Positions 25,372-36,016 are shown, numbered from the stretch's first letter. The stretch: DNA of 64,000 nt from Finegoldia magna ATCC 53516 (GCF_000159695.1 NZ_CM000955.1:1528524-1592523), one strand, 5' to 3'. Notes: generated by a model not told the origin, from the letters alone. Numbers and translations: made by a program.

Positions 25372-27597
25372 TCAATCACGTCTTTCTAAATAATCTTTAG
25401 GTATTAAAATTTTTCTAGGTTTGCTTCCCTCACTAGGACCAACAATACCTTTTTCTTCCATTTGATCTATTATTCTTCCAGCTCTAGCATACCCTATTTT
25501 TAATTTTCTTTGTAATAAAGAAATCGATGCAGAATCCTCGTTCAAAATAATTTCTACAGCATCTGTAAATAAAATATCTGTATCGTCATCTTCAAGATCA
25601 ATACTCTCTGATTTATCTATATCTTCTATGATTTCTTCTTTATAATTTGTTTCATTTTTATTTATTAAAAATTTAACTACATTGTCTACTTCTTCATCAG
25701 AAATAAAAGCGCCTTGAACTCTACTAGGTTTTGCCATTGATGATGGGAAGAATAACATATCTCCTCTTCCTATAAGCTTTTCTGCACCAGATTGATCTAG
25801 AATAGTTCTAGAATCTATTTGGCTACTAACAGCAAAAGAAATTCTAGACGGTACATTTGCTTTTATTGTACCAGTAATAACATCCACTGTTGGTCTTTGA
25901 GTTGCAATGATTAGATGGATACCACATGCTCTAGCCATTTGTGCTAGTCTGCAAATAGCATCTTCAACATCATTTGCTGAGACCATCATTAAATCACTTA
26001 ATTCATCTATTATAATAACAATATAAGGTAGTTTTTCAAGTTCATCATTTTTATTTTTCTTATTATACGCTTTGATATCTCGAACGTGATTTTCTGAAAA
26101 TATTTGATATCTTCTTTCCATCTCTCTTACAGCCCAATTTAAAGCGGCGCTTGCTTTTTTAGGATCCGTAACAACTGGAATAGCAAGATGTGGAATATTG
26201 TTATATATGCTCAATTCTACAACTTTTGGGTCAATCAATATAAGTTTTACATCATTTGGATTTGACTTATACAAAATACTCATGATTATTGTATTGATAC
26301 AAACGGATTTACCACTACCTGTAGCTCCTGCTATAAGTAAATGAGGCATTTTATCTACAGAAGTTACAATACATTTTCCAGAGATATCTTTTCCTAATGC
26401 TATTGGCATTAACGATTTTTCTTTTACAAAATTGTCAGACATTAAAATCTCTTTTAACATTACAGAATTTTTAACATCATTTTCTACTTCAATTCCCACT
26501 ACAGATTTGCCAGGAATTGGAGCTTGAATTCTAATTCCACTAGTAGCCAGTGAAAGTGATAAGTCATCTGCTAGATTAACTATCCTTGAAACTTTGACAC
26601 CTGCTTTAGGCTCTAATTCGTAGCAAGTAACAGTAGGACCTCTATCAATTTGAACAACAGTCGCATCTATTGAAAAGTTTTTTAGAGTTTCTTCAATCAT
26701 CTTTGCTTTTTGTAATACAGAATCATCATTGTCTTCCATGTATTCCGCATTTTTCAAAAGCTCTAATGGAGGAAAAGTATAATTACTTTGTCCAGAAAAT
26801 TCACCAAAATCTATAACAGATAGTTGTTCTCCAGATTCTTTTTCATTAGATTTATAATCATTGAGCTTTGGTTTTGGGGGTTCAGAATCTATTGATTTCT
26901 TCAAATCAGATTTCTCTTTAATAATTGAATTTTTAGAAATTCTTTCTTTTGTAGGTTTATTTTGCTTAATCTCACGCGATTTTTCGATGCTTTTATTTTG
27001 TTTGTTTTGTTCATTTTTTGTTTTTATATCTACAAATGTCTTTTTAACAAAAGCGAAAAATTTTTGAAATAATTCTTTTAAAGTTAAATTCATTATTATT
27101 GCTATTAAAAACAAAGAACAAAAAACAAGTGCAACATATAAACCGATGTAGCCTATAGCCATGTTTAGTATTGATGCTATAATAGCTCCTATTACACCTA
27201 TACCACTATATTCATTCGCTAAATTTAAATTCAAATCAATCCTTTGATTAATATTAAGATTTGGATAGTTTGATATATTAATTAAACTCATTACGAAAAT
27301 TGAAGAAACAGCCAATATATAAGTAATTTTTCTTAGTTTATCTCCATGGTTTATATCAGAAATCGTAGATATAGTATACAGTATACCTAATGATATAAAA
27401 ACATATGAAAAGATGCCAAAAGTACTGAAATATATATTTTTTACAATAATTCCCAAAATACCAACTCTACTACTAGCCATGAATATAAGTGAAATAATTA
27501 ACACTAAGATAATTATTAATTTTTTCGAAGAGTTAGCATTTTTTTTGCTATTAGATTTTGATTTAGTTTTATTTCGTGATTTAGTATTTCTAGCCAT
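25372..27597 (-). CDS. ftsK: DNA translocase FtsK/SpoIIIE
   Basis: Septum-anchored DNA pump that clears chromosomes from the division plane. The 741-residue protein has a Lys/Ser/Asn-rich start, four membrane segments (about 26-165), a short charged linker, and the motor with Walker A GATGSGKSVCINT, Walker B YIVIIIDELSDLMM and ATQRP. The C-terminal gamma winged-helix (about 675-741: DAVEIILNEDSASISLLQRK) binds KOPS/SRS DNA and in FtsK activates XerD. It begins 2 bases after the dut stop and has only a weak ribosome site. Confidence 0.96.
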   Translation of the reverse strand: MARNTKSRNKTKSKSNSKKNANSSKKLIIILVLIISLIFMASSRVGILGIIVKNIYFSTFGIFSYVFISLGILYTISTISDINHGDKLRKITYILAVSSIFVMSLINISNYPNLNINQRIDLNLNLANEYSGIGVIGAIIASILNMAIGYIGLYVALVFCSLFLIAIIMNLTLKELFQKFFAFVKKTFVDIKTKNEQNKQNKSIEKSREIKQNKPTKERISKNSIIKEKSDLKKSIDSEPPKPKLNDYKSNEKESGEQLSVIDFGEFSGQSNYTFPPLELLKNAEYMEDNDDSVLQKAKMIEETLKNFSIDATVVQIDRGPTVTCYELEPKAGVKVSRIVNLADDLSLSLATSGIRIQAPIPGKSVVGIEVENDVKNSVMLKEILMSDNFVKEKSLMPIALGKDISGKCIVTSVDKMPHLLIAGATGSGKSVCINTIIMSILYKSNPNDVKLILIDPKVVELSIYNNIPHLAIPVVTDPKKASAALNWAVREMERRYQIFSENHVRDIKAYNKKNKNDELEKLPYIVIIIDELSDLMMVSANDVEDAICRLAQMARACGIHLIIATQRPTVDVITGTIKANVPSRISFAVSSQIDSRTILDQSGAEKLIGRGDMLFFPSSMAKPSRVQGAFISDEEVDNVVKFLINKNETNYKEEIIEDIDKSESIDLEDDDTDILFTDAVEIILNEDSASISLLQRKLKIGYARAGRIIDQMEEKGIVGPSEGSKPRKILIPKDYLERRD

Positions 27598-27599
27598 AA

Positions 27600-28031
27600 T
27601 TAGTAGCCTGTATGGCCAAATCCGCCATCATTTCTATCTGTAGCATCTAATACTTCAACTTCTTCGAATTCAATATTTTCGTATTTTTGTAGTATCATTT
27701 GACAAATTCTATCCCCTGATGAAATTGTATATTCTTCATTCGACAAATTGACTACTGGAATTTTTAATTCTCCTCTATAATCACTGTCTATAGTACCAAC
27801 GCAATTTATCAGAGTTATTCCATGCTTAATACTCAAACCACTTCTTGGTCTGATTTGAACCTCATAACCTTCTGGAATTGCAATATAAATTCCAGTAGGT
27901 ATAAGAGTTCTTTCAAGTGGTTTTAAAGTTATATCATTTTCAGTATAAGCTCTCAAATCCATACCACTAGATCCAATTGTTGAATATTTTGGTAGAGGGT
28001 TATTAGATTTATTAATTAGTTTAACTTTCAT
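27600..28031 (-). CDS. dut: dUTP diphosphatase (trimeric dUTPase)
   Basis: Hydrolyses dUTP to dUMP and PPi, keeping uracil out of DNA. The 143-residue protein shows the five dUTPase motifs: SSGMDLRA, RPRSGL, NCVGTIDSDYRGE, GDRICQMI and DRNDGGFGHTG (the usual R-G-x-GGFGSTG, here R-N-D-GGFGHTG). An upstream in-frame start at 28046 would add five residues. I chose the ATG at 28031 with AAAGGGGA 5 bases upstream. The pnp terminator lies just before this ribosome site, so dut may depend on readthrough or a promoter I cannot see. Confidence 0.95.
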   Translation of the reverse strand: MKVKLINKSNNPLPKYSTIGSSGMDLRAYTENDITLKPLERTLIPTGIYIAIPEGYEVQIRPRSGLSIKHGITLINCVGTIDSDYRGELKIPVVNLSNEEYTISSGDRICQMILQKYENIEFEEVEVLDATDRNDGGFGHTGY

Positions 28032-28044
28032 AATGTCCCCTTTC

Positions 28045-28079
28045 AAAAATATAGTTGAGTAATTAAATTACTCAACTAT
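28045..28079 (-). terminator. Terminator of pnp
   Basis: A perfect 13-bp stem, ATAGTTGAGTAAT (28051-28063) with ATTACTCAACTAT (28067-28079), followed on the - strand by ATTTTTG. The T-run ends about 14 bases before the dut start. Confidence 0.85.
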
Positions 28080-28082
28080 TAA

Positions 28083-30227
28083 TTATTTATCTTCTGTATT
28101 TTGATCTTCAGATTTTTTATCAAAATTCTTTTTTTCTTTTCTTTCTGGTTTTGGTAAAAGAGCTTTTCTGGATAATGTCATCTTACCTTGGTCATCTATA
28201 TCCATAAGTTTTACCATAATTTCATCGTTTTCTTTTAAAACATCTTCAACTTTATTAGTTCTTTCATGAGCTATATTAGAAATGTGAAGAAGACCTTCTT
28301 TTCCAGGTAATATTTCAACAAAAGCACCAAAATTCATAATCTTAGTAACTCTTCCTAAATATTTTTCACCAATTTCTGGTTCTCTAACTATTTCTTTAAT
28401 CATATCTATAGCTCTTTGTGCACTTTCAGTGTTTTCACCAGCTACTGTAATTTTACCATCATCTTCAGTATCTATTTTAACGCCGGTTTCATCAATAATT
28501 TTGTTTATGACTTTTCCACCTGGTCCAATAACTTCTCTTACTTTTTCAGGTGCAATATTAATTACCATAATTCTAGGAGCATACTTTGAAATTTCTTTAT
28601 TTGGTTCACTGATACATTCGTTCATTAACGATAATATATGAAGTCTACCAACTCTAGCTCTTTCTAAAGCTTCAGTTAATATTTCTTCAGAAATTCCTGT
28701 AATTTTAATATCCATTTGCAATGCAGTTATACCATCTTTTGTACCTGCAACTTTAAAATCCATATCTCCTAAGTGATCTTCCAAACCTTGAATATCGGAA
28801 AGAATTACAACATTATCATCTTTCTTAATCAATCCCATGGCAATACCTGCAACAGGTTCTTTTATCGGAACACCTGCATCTAGTAAACTAAGAGTTGAAC
28901 CGCATACAGATGCTTGAGAACTAGAACCGTTTGAACTTAAAACTTCAGATACTACTCTTATTGTGTAAGGGAATTCTTCTTCTGATGGAATTACAGGTAA
29001 TAGCGCTCTTTCAGCTAAAGCACCGTGACCAATTTCACGTCTACCTGGACTTCTTAAAGGTCTTGCATCCCCAACAGAGTAAGGTGGGAAGTTGTATTGA
29101 TGCATATATCTTTTATCTTCTTGTTCAATTAGTCCATCTAGTACTTGTGCATCAGAAGGAGTTCCCAAAGTTGTAACAGATAAAACTTGAGTTTGACCTC
29201 TTTTAAACAAACCTGAACCATGTGGTCTAGGTAAGATATCTACATCACAAGTTATTTCTCTAATTTGATCAAGTTTTCTATTATCGGGTCTGATATGATC
29301 TTCTAATATTAAACGTCTTACTTCTGACTTTTCTAAATCATCGTATATAGTAGAAACTTTTGAAGCTATACTTTCATCATATTTTTCAACAAAATGATCC
29401 ACTACGCTTCTTTTTAGAGTATTAATGTGATCTTCTCTATCTAATTTATCTTCATTAACTGTAATTTTCTTCAAATCTTCAATGCAGAATGATTTAACTT
29501 CTTCATCTAACTCTACATTTTTTTCTGGCTGTATGAATTCTTGTTTTGGCTTACCACATTCTTTTTGAATTGACTCAATAAATTCACATATTTTTTTGAT
29601 TTCTTCATGTGCTCTAAGTATAGCTTTTAAAACTTGCTGTTCAGTAATATTATTGCATCCTGCTTCTACCATCATAATAGCATCTTTAGTACCAGCAACA
29701 GTTAATTCAAGATCTGATTTATCTCTTTGTTCTTGTGTAGGATTAATAATAAATTCACCATCGATCATTCCTACGGCTACAGAACCAGTAGGTCCTAAGA
29801 AAGGAATATCTGAAATGCTCAATGCTATAGATGAGCCTATCATAGCTAAAATATCAGGAGTATTGTCTTGATCCACAGAAAGTGCAGTAGCTATAACTTG
29901 CACATCATTATGATATCCTTCTGGGAATAATGGTCTTAGTGGTCTATCTATTAATCTAGCAGTTAATGTAGCCTTTTCACTAGGTCTACCTTCACGTTTA
30001 ATAAATCCTCCTGGAATTTTTCCGACAGAATAAAGTTTTTCTTCAAAATCACATGTTAATGGGAAGAAATCAACTCCTTCACGTGGCTCTTTTGATCCTA
30101 CAGCAGTAACTAGAAGTACAGTTTCTCCAGATTGAATTAAACATGCTCCATTAGCTTGTTCAGCAACTTTTCCAATCGTAACTTCTATTTTTTTACCGCA
30201 TAAATCATATTCGTATTTTTTTATCAT
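28083..30227 (-). CDS. pnp: Polyribonucleotide nucleotidyltransferase (PNPase)
   Basis: Phosphorolytic 3'-5' exoribonuclease of the degradosome. The 714-residue protein has two RNase PH domains (first with [13 protein letters not shown], second with RRPxxR-type [28 protein letters not shown] and [19 protein letters not shown]), an alpha linker, a KH domain ([13 protein letters not shown]) and an S1 domain ([20 protein letters not shown]). The charged tail is Lys/Glu-rich. It lies downstream of rpsO, the common order, with terminators on both sides. Confidence 0.98.
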   Translation of the reverse strand: MIKKYEYDLCGKKIEVTIGKVAEQANGACLIQSGETVLLVTAVGSKEPREGVDFFPLTCDFEEKLYSVGKIPGGFIKREGRPSEKATLTARLIDRPLRPLFPEGYHNDVQVIATALSVDQDNTPDILAMIGSSIALSISDIPFLGPTGSVAVGMIDGEFIINPTQEQRDKSDLELTVAGTKDAIMMVEAGCNNITEQQVLKAILRAHEEIKKICEFIESIQKECGKPKQEFIQPEKNVELDEEVKSFCIEDLKKITVNEDKLDREDHINTLKRSVVDHFVEKYDESIASKVSTIYDDLEKSEVRRLILEDHIRPDNRKLDQIREITCDVDILPRPHGSGLFKRGQTQVLSVTTLGTPSDAQVLDGLIEQEDKRYMHQYNFPPYSVGDARPLRSPGRREIGHGALAERALLPVIPSEEEFPYTIRVVSEVLSSNGSSSQASVCGSTLSLLDAGVPIKEPVAGIAMGLIKKDDNVVILSDIQGLEDHLGDMDFKVAGTKDGITALQMDIKITGISEEILTEALERARVGRLHILSLMNECISEPNKEISKYAPRIMVINIAPEKVREVIGPGGKVINKIIDETGVKIDTEDDGKITVAGENTESAQRAIDMIKEIVREPEIGEKYLGRVTKIMNFGAFVEILPGKEGLLHISNIAHERTNKVEDVLKENDEIMVKLMDIDDQGKMTLSRKALLPKPERKEKKNFDKKSEDQNTEDK

Positions 30228-30240
30228 ATATTCTCCTTAT

Positions 30241-30270
30241 AAATAAAAAGAGCGGAAAAACCCGCTCTTT
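30241..30270 (-). terminator. Terminator of rpsO
   Basis: A 9-bp stem, AAAGAGCGG (30247-30255) with CCGCTCTTT (30262-30270), and on the - strand a following TTTTTATTT run. It sits between rpsO and pnp, so pnp needs readthrough or its own start. Confidence 0.88.
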
Positions 30271-30273
30271 AAA

Positions 30274-30540
30274 TTATCTTCTAATGTTTAATCTTTTAAT
30301 TAAATCACGGTATCTTTCAATGTCTTTATTGCTAAGATAGTTAAGAAGATTTCTTCTTTTACCGATCATTTTGAAAAGACCTCTTCTTGAATGGTGATCA
30401 TTCTTATGAGACTTTAAATGTTCAGTTAAGTAGTTTATTCTGTAAGTCAATAAAGCTACTTGAACTTCTGGAGAACCAGTGTCTCCTTCTTTTGTTTGGT
30501 ATTCTTTGATTATTTCTTCTTTGATTTCTTTGTTGTACAT
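30274..30540 (-). CDS. rpsO: 30S ribosomal protein S15
   Basis: The 88-residue primary 16S rRNA-binding protein shows the classic pattern [35 protein letters not shown] and KRRNLLNYL. An open frame reaches 30570, but the ATG at 30540 ([11 protein letters not shown]) has GGAGGAAATT before it and fits the family length. The gene is followed by its own terminator. A stem-loop in the leader may be the S15 autoregulatory element. Confidence 0.98.
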   Translation of the reverse strand: MYNKEIKEEIIKEYQTKEGDTGSPEVQVALLTYRINYLTEHLKSHKNDHHSRRGLFKMIGKRRNLLNYLSNKDIERYRDLIKRLNIRR

Positions 30541-30569
30541 AATTTCCTCCATAAATTTAATATTCACCA

Positions 30570-30607
30570 TTACAGCGATATCGTTGAGGTTTCGAATATC
30601 AATGTAA
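30570..30607 (-). promoter_or_regulatory. Imperfect leader stem-loop upstream of rpsO
   Basis: The arms TTACAGCGATATCG (30570-30583) and TCGAATATCAATGTAA (30592-30607) can pair with small internal bulges. Position in the S15 leader suggests translational autocontrol, as known for rpsO in other bacteria. The structure was worked out by eye only. Confidence 0.45.
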
Positions 30608-30620
30608 CAGTAGTACTTAT

Positions 30621-31547
30621 TTATATTATCATATAATCTTGTAATTGTAAATCTAAATCTTGGTTTTTTGCAAAATTATAATCGCTTTTTAATTTATTGA
30701 TAAGTTCAATTTCAGAATTAAATTTTACATTATCTCTTATTTTTTTTATGAATACTAACGTTAATTCTTTTCCATACAAATCACCTTTAAAATCTAATAT
30801 ATGAGTTTCAATTTTAACATCATGTTCATCGTATGTTAGATTTTCTCCTATTGATGTTATACCTTTGTATAATTTGTTATCATAAATAACGTTAGTATAA
30901 TAAACTCCTGCTGCTGGTATAATATATTCTTTACATTCCAAATTAGCAGTAGGATAACCTAAATTTCTCCCTCTATGTTTCCCGTCAATTACAACTCCAT
31001 TAATACTAAATGGTCTATAAAGCATTGAATTAGCATTTTCAATTTCTCCATTTATTAAAAATTTGCGTATGGTTGTCGATCTAATAGGGACACCATTAAT
31101 AAATTGGTCATCTATAATATAGAGTTTATAATTAAAAACTTTTTGGTAATTTTCTAAAGTAGATACATTACCAGATGCATTAATGCCAAATTTGAAATCT
31201 TTGCCAACAACTAAATTTTTGAAATTAGTATGTTCCTTCACATAATCTAAAAACTCTTCAGGCTTCAAGGATAAAAAAGCTTTATCAAATGACTTTATTA
31301 AACAGTAATCTACATTCATTCTTTTTAATAGATTGATTTTATCGTCCGTTATTAATATGTTTTTAAACTTATCATCTTCTAAAATTTCTGAAGTATGTGA
31401 CTTAAATATAATAACTCCTGATTTACCTAAGCTAACACATTTATTTATAAGTTTTTGATGTGCTAAATGCAATCCATCAAAATTTCCTAAAGTAATAGCA
31501 TCAATATTAATTTTTACGTTATCTTTGTCTAAATCAATTATTTGCAT
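30621..31547 (-). CDS. ribF: Bifunctional riboflavin kinase / FAD synthetase
   Basis: Makes FMN and then FAD from riboflavin. The 308-residue protein has an N-terminal nucleotidyltransferase domain ([37 protein letters not shown]) and a C-terminal flavokinase domain ([26 protein letters not shown]). It overlaps truB by 10 bases and closes the rimP-nusA-infB operon, as in many Firmicutes. No FMN riboswitch is seen. No clear terminator follows; rpsO begins about 80 bases later. Confidence 0.96.
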   Translation of the reverse strand: MQIIDLDKDNVKINIDAITLGNFDGLHLAHQKLINKCVSLGKSGVIIFKSHTSEILEDDKFKNILITDDKINLLKRMNVDYCLIKSFDKAFLSLKPEEFLDYVKEHTNFKNLVVGKDFKFGINASGNVSTLENYQKVFNYKLYIIDDQFINGVPIRSTTIRKFLINGEIENANSMLYRPFSINGVVIDGKHRGRNLGYPTANLECKEYIIPAAGVYYTNVIYDNKLYKGITSIGENLTYDEHDVKIETHILDFKGDLYGKELTLVFIKKIRDNVKFNSEIELINKLKSDYNFAKNQDLDLQLQDYMII

Positions 31548-32401
31548 ATATCAAATACCTTATTCATTTTTAAAATATTATCTTCAATACTACCAATTCC
31601 AATAAATTTATTATTACAAACTACTTTAATATTATCAATGTTTTCATGGTTTATATTTATTTTAACACCATTGGTTATTTTTTTATATAAATTATCATCA
31701 AGTTCGATAGATTTCATTTCTGTCAAACTTTCGTAGACTGAAAATGATACATCTTCAATGTTACATTTTCTAAGCGACTCTATTTTTACTGAATCTTTTA
31801 TGTCGAAACCTCCAGAATTTACTCTGATAAGAGATTTCATATATGCTAATCTATCCAATTTTTTAGCAATATCTTCAATCAAAACTCTAATATACGTTCC
31901 CTTAGAACATTTAACTTTGATTATACAAGAATTTTCTAGAAGATATAATGGTTCTATATTATAGATTGTAATTTTTCTGGATTTTCTCTTAATTTCCTTG
32001 TTTTCTCTTGCGTATTCATAAAGTTTTTTTCCATTTACCTTAACTGCGGAATACATAGGAGGTACTTGTTCAATGGTTTTACCATTTAAATCATCTAAAA
32101 TTTCCTTTAATTTTTCTTTATCGTATGTTTTCTCTGAAAAACCTGTGACATTACCGGATAAATCAAGAGTATCTGTACTTGTTCCAAAACACATTTCAAA
32201 TATATATGTTTTACCATATTCCATTAGATATTCTGTTATTTTAGTTCCTTTTCCAACGCCTAATAACAAAACTCCGGTAGCATCAGGATCTAGAGTACCA
32301 GCATGTCCAATCTTCTTAGTTTTTAAAATTCCTTTACATATAGAAACAACATCCTGAGAGGTATATCCTTTTTCCTTAAAAACATTAATTACGCAATCCA
32401 T
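31538..32401 (-). CDS. truB: tRNA pseudouridine(55) synthase
   Basis: Forms pseudouridine 55 in the T-loop of tRNAs. The 287 residues include the catalytic Asp38 in IGHAGTLDPDATGVL, KTYIFEMCFGTSTDT, PPMYSAVKVNGKKLYEYAR and CSKGTYIRVLIEDI. I used the ATG at 32401 (MDCVINVFKEKG); a TTG at 32410 is in frame but less typical. It overlaps nrnA by 17 bases and has a weak ribosome site, so it is probably translated by coupling. Confidence 0.96.
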   Translation of the reverse strand: MDCVINVFKEKGYTSQDVVSICKGILKTKKIGHAGTLDPDATGVLLLGVGKGTKITEYLMEYGKTYIFEMCFGTSTDTLDLSGNVTGFSEKTYDKEKLKEILDDLNGKTIEQVPPMYSAVKVNGKKLYEYARENKEIKRKSRKITIYNIEPLYLLENSCIIKVKCSKGTYIRVLIEDIAKKLDRLAYMKSLIRVNSGGFDIKDSVKIESLRKCNIEDVSFSVYESLTEMKSIELDDNLYKKITNGVKININHENIDNIKVVCNNKFIGIGSIEDNILKMNKVFDICK

Positions 32402-33353
32402 AGCTATCAATTTCTTCTTTAATTTTATTTAACACTGCGTCATAATCACCGGTAATTTTAGTGGCAGCAGCATTCTTATGACCGCCTCCACCAAGATTTT
32501 TGGCAATTGATCCTACATCAATATTTCCTTTGCTTCTGAAACTAACCTTGTATTCATTTTCAGTTTGTTGTTTAATTAATACTGATATTTTGATTTTGTC
32601 AGTATCTCTGAAAGTATTAATTACACTATCAATATCTGAAATTTCAACATTATACTTATTTAATTGATTTGTCATTACAAAACCAATTGCAACATGATCA
32701 TTATAAATTTCAGTCTTAGATAAGATTTCATTTTCTAAAAGTTGTGCTTCAAATTTTTTTGATTGATAAATTAATTCATTGATTTTCATCATGTCTGCAC
32801 CATATTCAACTAATTTAGAAGCTTTAGCTAATGTATCAGCAGTTGTAGCAGAATATAAAAATCTTCCAGTGTCAGTTGATATTCCGGTTAATAGTGACAT
32901 CGAAATTTCTTCATCAATTGGTAGATTTGCTTCGGTTATTACATCAAATACTAATTCGCAAGTTGAGCTATAACCTTTTTTAACAATGTTGACGTCACCG
33001 TAAAACTCATTACTTTGATGATGGTCAATGTTTATTCTGTATCTTGCTTTATTAAATAATTCATCAATATTACCTAATCTCTCATAATTAGCACAATCTA
33101 AGCATATTATCATATCAATATTAATATCTGTATTTTCTGATAGCAAATCCAAATTTGGCAAAAATTTTAAATTTTCAGGAATTTTGTCAAACTCAATAGG
33201 ATAAACTTTTTTTCCTAAATTGAGTAAACTTTTTGATAAAGCAGTTAATGAACCTAAGTTATCACCATCTGGGTCTAAGTGAGAAATTAGAGCAATTGAA
33301 CTTGCTTCATTCAATTGCTCTTTAAATTTCAAGATTTCATCATTAATCTTCAT
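32385..33353 (-). CDS. nrnA: DHH-family oligoribonuclease / pAp phosphatase NrnA
   Basis: Degrades short RNAs (nanoRNA) and dephosphorylates 3'-phosphoadenosine 5'-phosphate. The 322-residue protein shows LISHLDPDGDNLGS, ICLDCANYERLG, the DHH motif in NIDHHQSNEFYGD, TDTGRF, and the DHHA1 motif GGGGHKNAAA. An ATG at 33368 is in frame, but AGGAAA lies 8-10 bases before the ATG at 33353, so I used the latter. It overlaps rbfA by 11 bases. The rbfA-nrnA-truB-ribF order is standard. Confidence 0.95.
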   Translation of the reverse strand: MKINDEILKFKEQLNEASSIALISHLDPDGDNLGSLTALSKSLLNLGKKVYPIEFDKIPENLKFLPNLDLLSENTDINIDMIICLDCANYERLGNIDELFNKARYRINIDHHQSNEFYGDVNIVKKGYSSTCELVFDVITEANLPIDEEISMSLLTGISTDTGRFLYSATTADTLAKASKLVEYGADMMKINELIYQSKKFEAQLLENEILSKTEIYNDHVAIGFVMTNQLNKYNVEISDIDSVINTFRDTDKIKISVLIKQQTENEYKVSFRSKGNIDVGSIAKNLGGGGHKNAAATKITGDYDAVLNKIKEEIDSYGLRN

Positions 33354-33708
33354 TATAGTTTTCCTCATGAATTGATTTTATTAGATTTTCAATATGCATA
33401 CTTTGCTCACTTGTTTCATCAATTTTGAAAATCAGTTGTGGTACATGTCTTAAATCTACACTTTCACCAATTTGTTTTTTTAAGAATCCTTTTGCTTTGT
33501 TTAATCCTTCAAGAGTTTGTTTTTTCTTTTCATCATCGCCTATTACAGCTATATATACTGTAGCAAAACTCAAATCATTTGTTACTTTTACGTCGGTAAC
33601 AGAAACATTTAGTTTGTCAATTCTAGGATCTTTTAGTGAATTAATTATAGAACTTGAAATAACTTTTTTGATTTCTGATGAAATTCTTCTTACTCTTTTA
33701 ATATTCAT
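33343..33708 (-). CDS. rbfA: 30S ribosome-binding factor A
   Basis: The 121-residue KH-like factor is needed for late 30S maturation and cold adaptation. The match is clear in MNIKRVRRISSEIKKVISSSI, LKDPRID, VSVTDVKVTNDLSFATVYI and RHVPQLIFKIDETSEQSMHI. The gene lies 7 bases after infB with a GGAGAA ribosome site. Confidence 0.96.
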   Translation of the reverse strand: MNIKRVRRISSEIKKVISSSIINSLKDPRIDKLNVSVTDVKVTNDLSFATVYIAVIGDDEKKKQTLEGLNKAKGFLKKQIGESVDLRHVPQLIFKIDETSEQSMHIENLIKSIHEENYNED

Positions 33709-33715
33709 AATTCTC

Positions 33716-36016
33716 CTATCTTTGTACTTCGTTTAGTACATATGCTTCCAGTACATCTCCTGGTTTAATGTCATTATAATTTTCTAAGCCCATTCCGCCT
33801 TCATAACCTTGAGTCAATTCTTTAACATCGTCTTTATATCTCTTCAATGAAGAAATAGGACCTTCAAAAATTAATATTTCATCCCTTAATAAACGAACCA
33901 CAGCATTTCTAGTTACTTTTCCTGTGTTTACATATACTCCGGCAACAGTACCTACTCCTGGAACTTTGAAAGTATCTCTAACAGTAGCTCTACCTAAAAC
34001 TTCCTCTTGATATTGTGGTTTTAACATACCAGTGATTGCATTTTTTACATCTTCTATAGCATCATATATAACTCTATAAGTTCTTATTTCTATAGATTCA
34101 TTTTTAGCCATATCCAAAGCCACTTGAGTTGGTCTTACATTAAATCCGATTATTATCGCACTTGATGCAGATGCTAAGTTAACATCAGATTCAGTAATAC
34201 CACCTACTGCACCATGAATAATATTAACTTTTACTTCATCGTTGCTTAATTTGATTAATGATTGTTTAATGGCGTCAATCGTACCTTTAACATCAGTCTT
34301 TATTATGATATTAAGATCTTTAGTTTCTCCGTCTGAAATTTTTCCAAATAATTCGTCTAAGTTCATAGTTGATGAAGACTTGATTTGTTCTTCACGGTTA
34401 TGATCTTTTATTTTTTGAGCATAATTTCTAGCTTCTTTTTCATCTTTTACAGCATATATCATATCGCCGGCTTCAGGCACTTCGTTTAAGCCCAAAATCA
34501 ATACTGGTGTTGAAGGACCTGCTTTTTTAACTTGCTTACCTTGATCATTAAACATAGCTCTAATACGACCGCTTGCTTGTCCACTAAATACCATATCAGA
34601 ATGTTTTAAAGTACCCTTTTGAACTAAAATTGTAGCAGTTGGACCTCTTCCCTTGTCTAATTGTGCTTCAATTACTGTACCTACAGCAAGTCTATTTGGA
34701 TTAGCTTTTAACTCTTCCATTTCAGCAACCATTAAAATCATTTCAAGTAATTCATCAATACCTTCACCAGTTCTAGCAGAAACTGGAACTAAAACTGTAT
34801 CTCCACCCCAGTCTTCAGGCACCAATCCATTTTCAGCTAATTCAGTTTTTACTCTTTCGATATTAGCATTTTCTTTATCTATTTTATTAACAGCTACAAT
34901 TATTGGAACGCCAGCAGCTTTTGAGTGATTTATAGCTTCCACCGTTTGAGGCATTACACCATCATCTGCAGCAACTACCAATATTGAAACATCTGTTACT
35001 TGTGCTCCTCTGCTTCTCATTGCTGTAAAAGCTTCGTGACCTGGTGTATCTAAGAATACTATTTTTTTGTCGTTAACTCTAATAGTATACGCACCAATAT
35101 GTTGTGTAATTCCTCCGGCTTCTCTACCAGCTACTCTAGAATTTCTAATTCTGTCAAGTATAGATGTTTTACCGTGGTCAACGTGTCCCATTACAGTGAT
35201 GACTGGTGGTCTTTCTTTTAAATCCTCATCCTTATCTTCAAAATCTAGGTTAAACACGTCATCGTCATCAAAATCTTCGACTTCATCTTGTTCAACGATA
35301 ACATTGAATTCACCAGCTACTAAACTTGCAGTATCAAAATCAATTTCTTGGTTTTGATTTGCCATTATACCTAATTCCATTAGTTTCATTATTAATTCAC
35401 TAATAGATACACTTATTTTTTCAGATAAATCTTTTACTGTGATTGTAGGTTGAATAATAAATTTCTTAGGTTCTTTTGGCTCATTCTTGATAACTTCTTC
35501 TTTTTTATTTTGATTATTATTTTTATTATTTCTATTGTTCTTGTTATTTCTATTATTTTTATTATTGTTAGAATTTTTGTTTTTGTTATTTTTAAAATTC
35601 TTATTCTTCTTATCGTTAGAATCATGTTTTTCATTCATTTCAGATTTGTTTTTGTGTTTTATCTTATCGAAATGAGATACAGATTCATCATCTTTATTTC
35701 TTGGATGCTTTGGTTTAAATCTTTTTTTAGAATTATTATCTTGTTTATTCGTTTCTGTATGTGATTTATTTTCTAGCTTTTCATTTGAGTTTTTATTTAC
35801 AACTTGTTTATTTTCTTTTTTTGAATTACTGTTCTTTTGATTATTTTGAACTTTTTTTGGTTTTTCATAAAAAGATTTAACTTTTGATATTTGGTCTTTA
35901 TCTAATGTTGACATGTGACTTTTAACTTCAATTTTGTTTTCTTTTAATTTGTTCATTAAGTCTTTTGTTGAAACATTTAATTGTTTTGCCAATTCGTATA
36001 CTCTTATCTTTTCCAT
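33716..36016 (-). CDS. infB: Translation initiation factor IF-2
   Basis: GTPase that places initiator tRNA on the 30S subunit. The 766-residue protein has an IF2_N segment (MEKIRVYELAKQLNVSTKDL), a long basic Asn/Lys-rich linker (about 55-180), a second IF2_N (TVKDLSEKISVSISELIMKL), then the G domain with GHVDHGKTS, DTPGHEAF, NKID and SARTGEG, followed by domains II-IV. The order nusA-rnpM-infB lacks the L7Ae-like ylxQ gene found in Bacillus between rnpM and infB. The ribosome site is AAAAGGAGGT. Confidence 0.98.
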   Translation of the reverse strand: MEKIRVYELAKQLNVSTKDLMNKLKENKIEVKSHMSTLDKDQISKVKSFYEKPKKVQNNQKNSNSKKENKQVVNKNSNEKLENKSHTETNKQDNNSKKRFKPKHPRNKDDESVSHFDKIKHKNKSEMNEKHDSNDKKNKNFKNNKNKNSNNNKNNRNNKNNRNNKNNNQNKKEEVIKNEPKEPKKFIIQPTITVKDLSEKISVSISELIMKLMELGIMANQNQEIDFDTASLVAGEFNVIVEQDEVEDFDDDDVFNLDFEDKDEDLKERPPVITVMGHVDHGKTSILDRIRNSRVAGREAGGITQHIGAYTIRVNDKKIVFLDTPGHEAFTAMRSRGAQVTDVSILVVAADDGVMPQTVEAINHSKAAGVPIIVAVNKIDKENANIERVKTELAENGLVPEDWGGDTVLVPVSARTGEGIDELLEMILMVAEMEELKANPNRLAVGTVIEAQLDKGRGPTATILVQKGTLKHSDMVFSGQASGRIRAMFNDQGKQVKKAGPSTPVLILGLNEVPEAGDMIYAVKDEKEARNYAQKIKDHNREEQIKSSSTMNLDELFGKISDGETKDLNIIIKTDVKGTIDAIKQSLIKLSNDEVKVNIIHGAVGGITESDVNLASASSAIIIGFNVRPTQVALDMAKNESIEIRTYRVIYDAIEDVKNAITGMLKPQYQEEVLGRATVRDTFKVPGVGTVAGVYVNTGKVTRNAVVRLLRDEILIFEGPISSLKRYKDDVKELTQGYEGGMGLENYNDIKPGDVLEAYVLNEVQR
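35501..35605 (-). repeat. Low-complexity Asn/Lys-rich segment inside infB
   Basis: About 35 codons (IF-2 residues 138-172) are nearly all Asn, Lys and Arg with units such as NNKNNR, giving an AT-only repetitive DNA tract. It is prone to length change between strains. Confidence 0.8.

Noticed and set aside
27600..28031. Altered motif V of dUTPase as a sign of inactivity
   Set aside because: The essential Arg, Gly-Gly-Phe-Gly and all other motifs are present; Asn and His at the variable positions are tolerable in the family.
35501..35605. Repetitive AT-rich DNA resembling a short repeat array
   Set aside because: It encodes the Asn/Lys linker of IF-2 in frame; units are irregular and no spacers exist, so it is not a CRISPR array.
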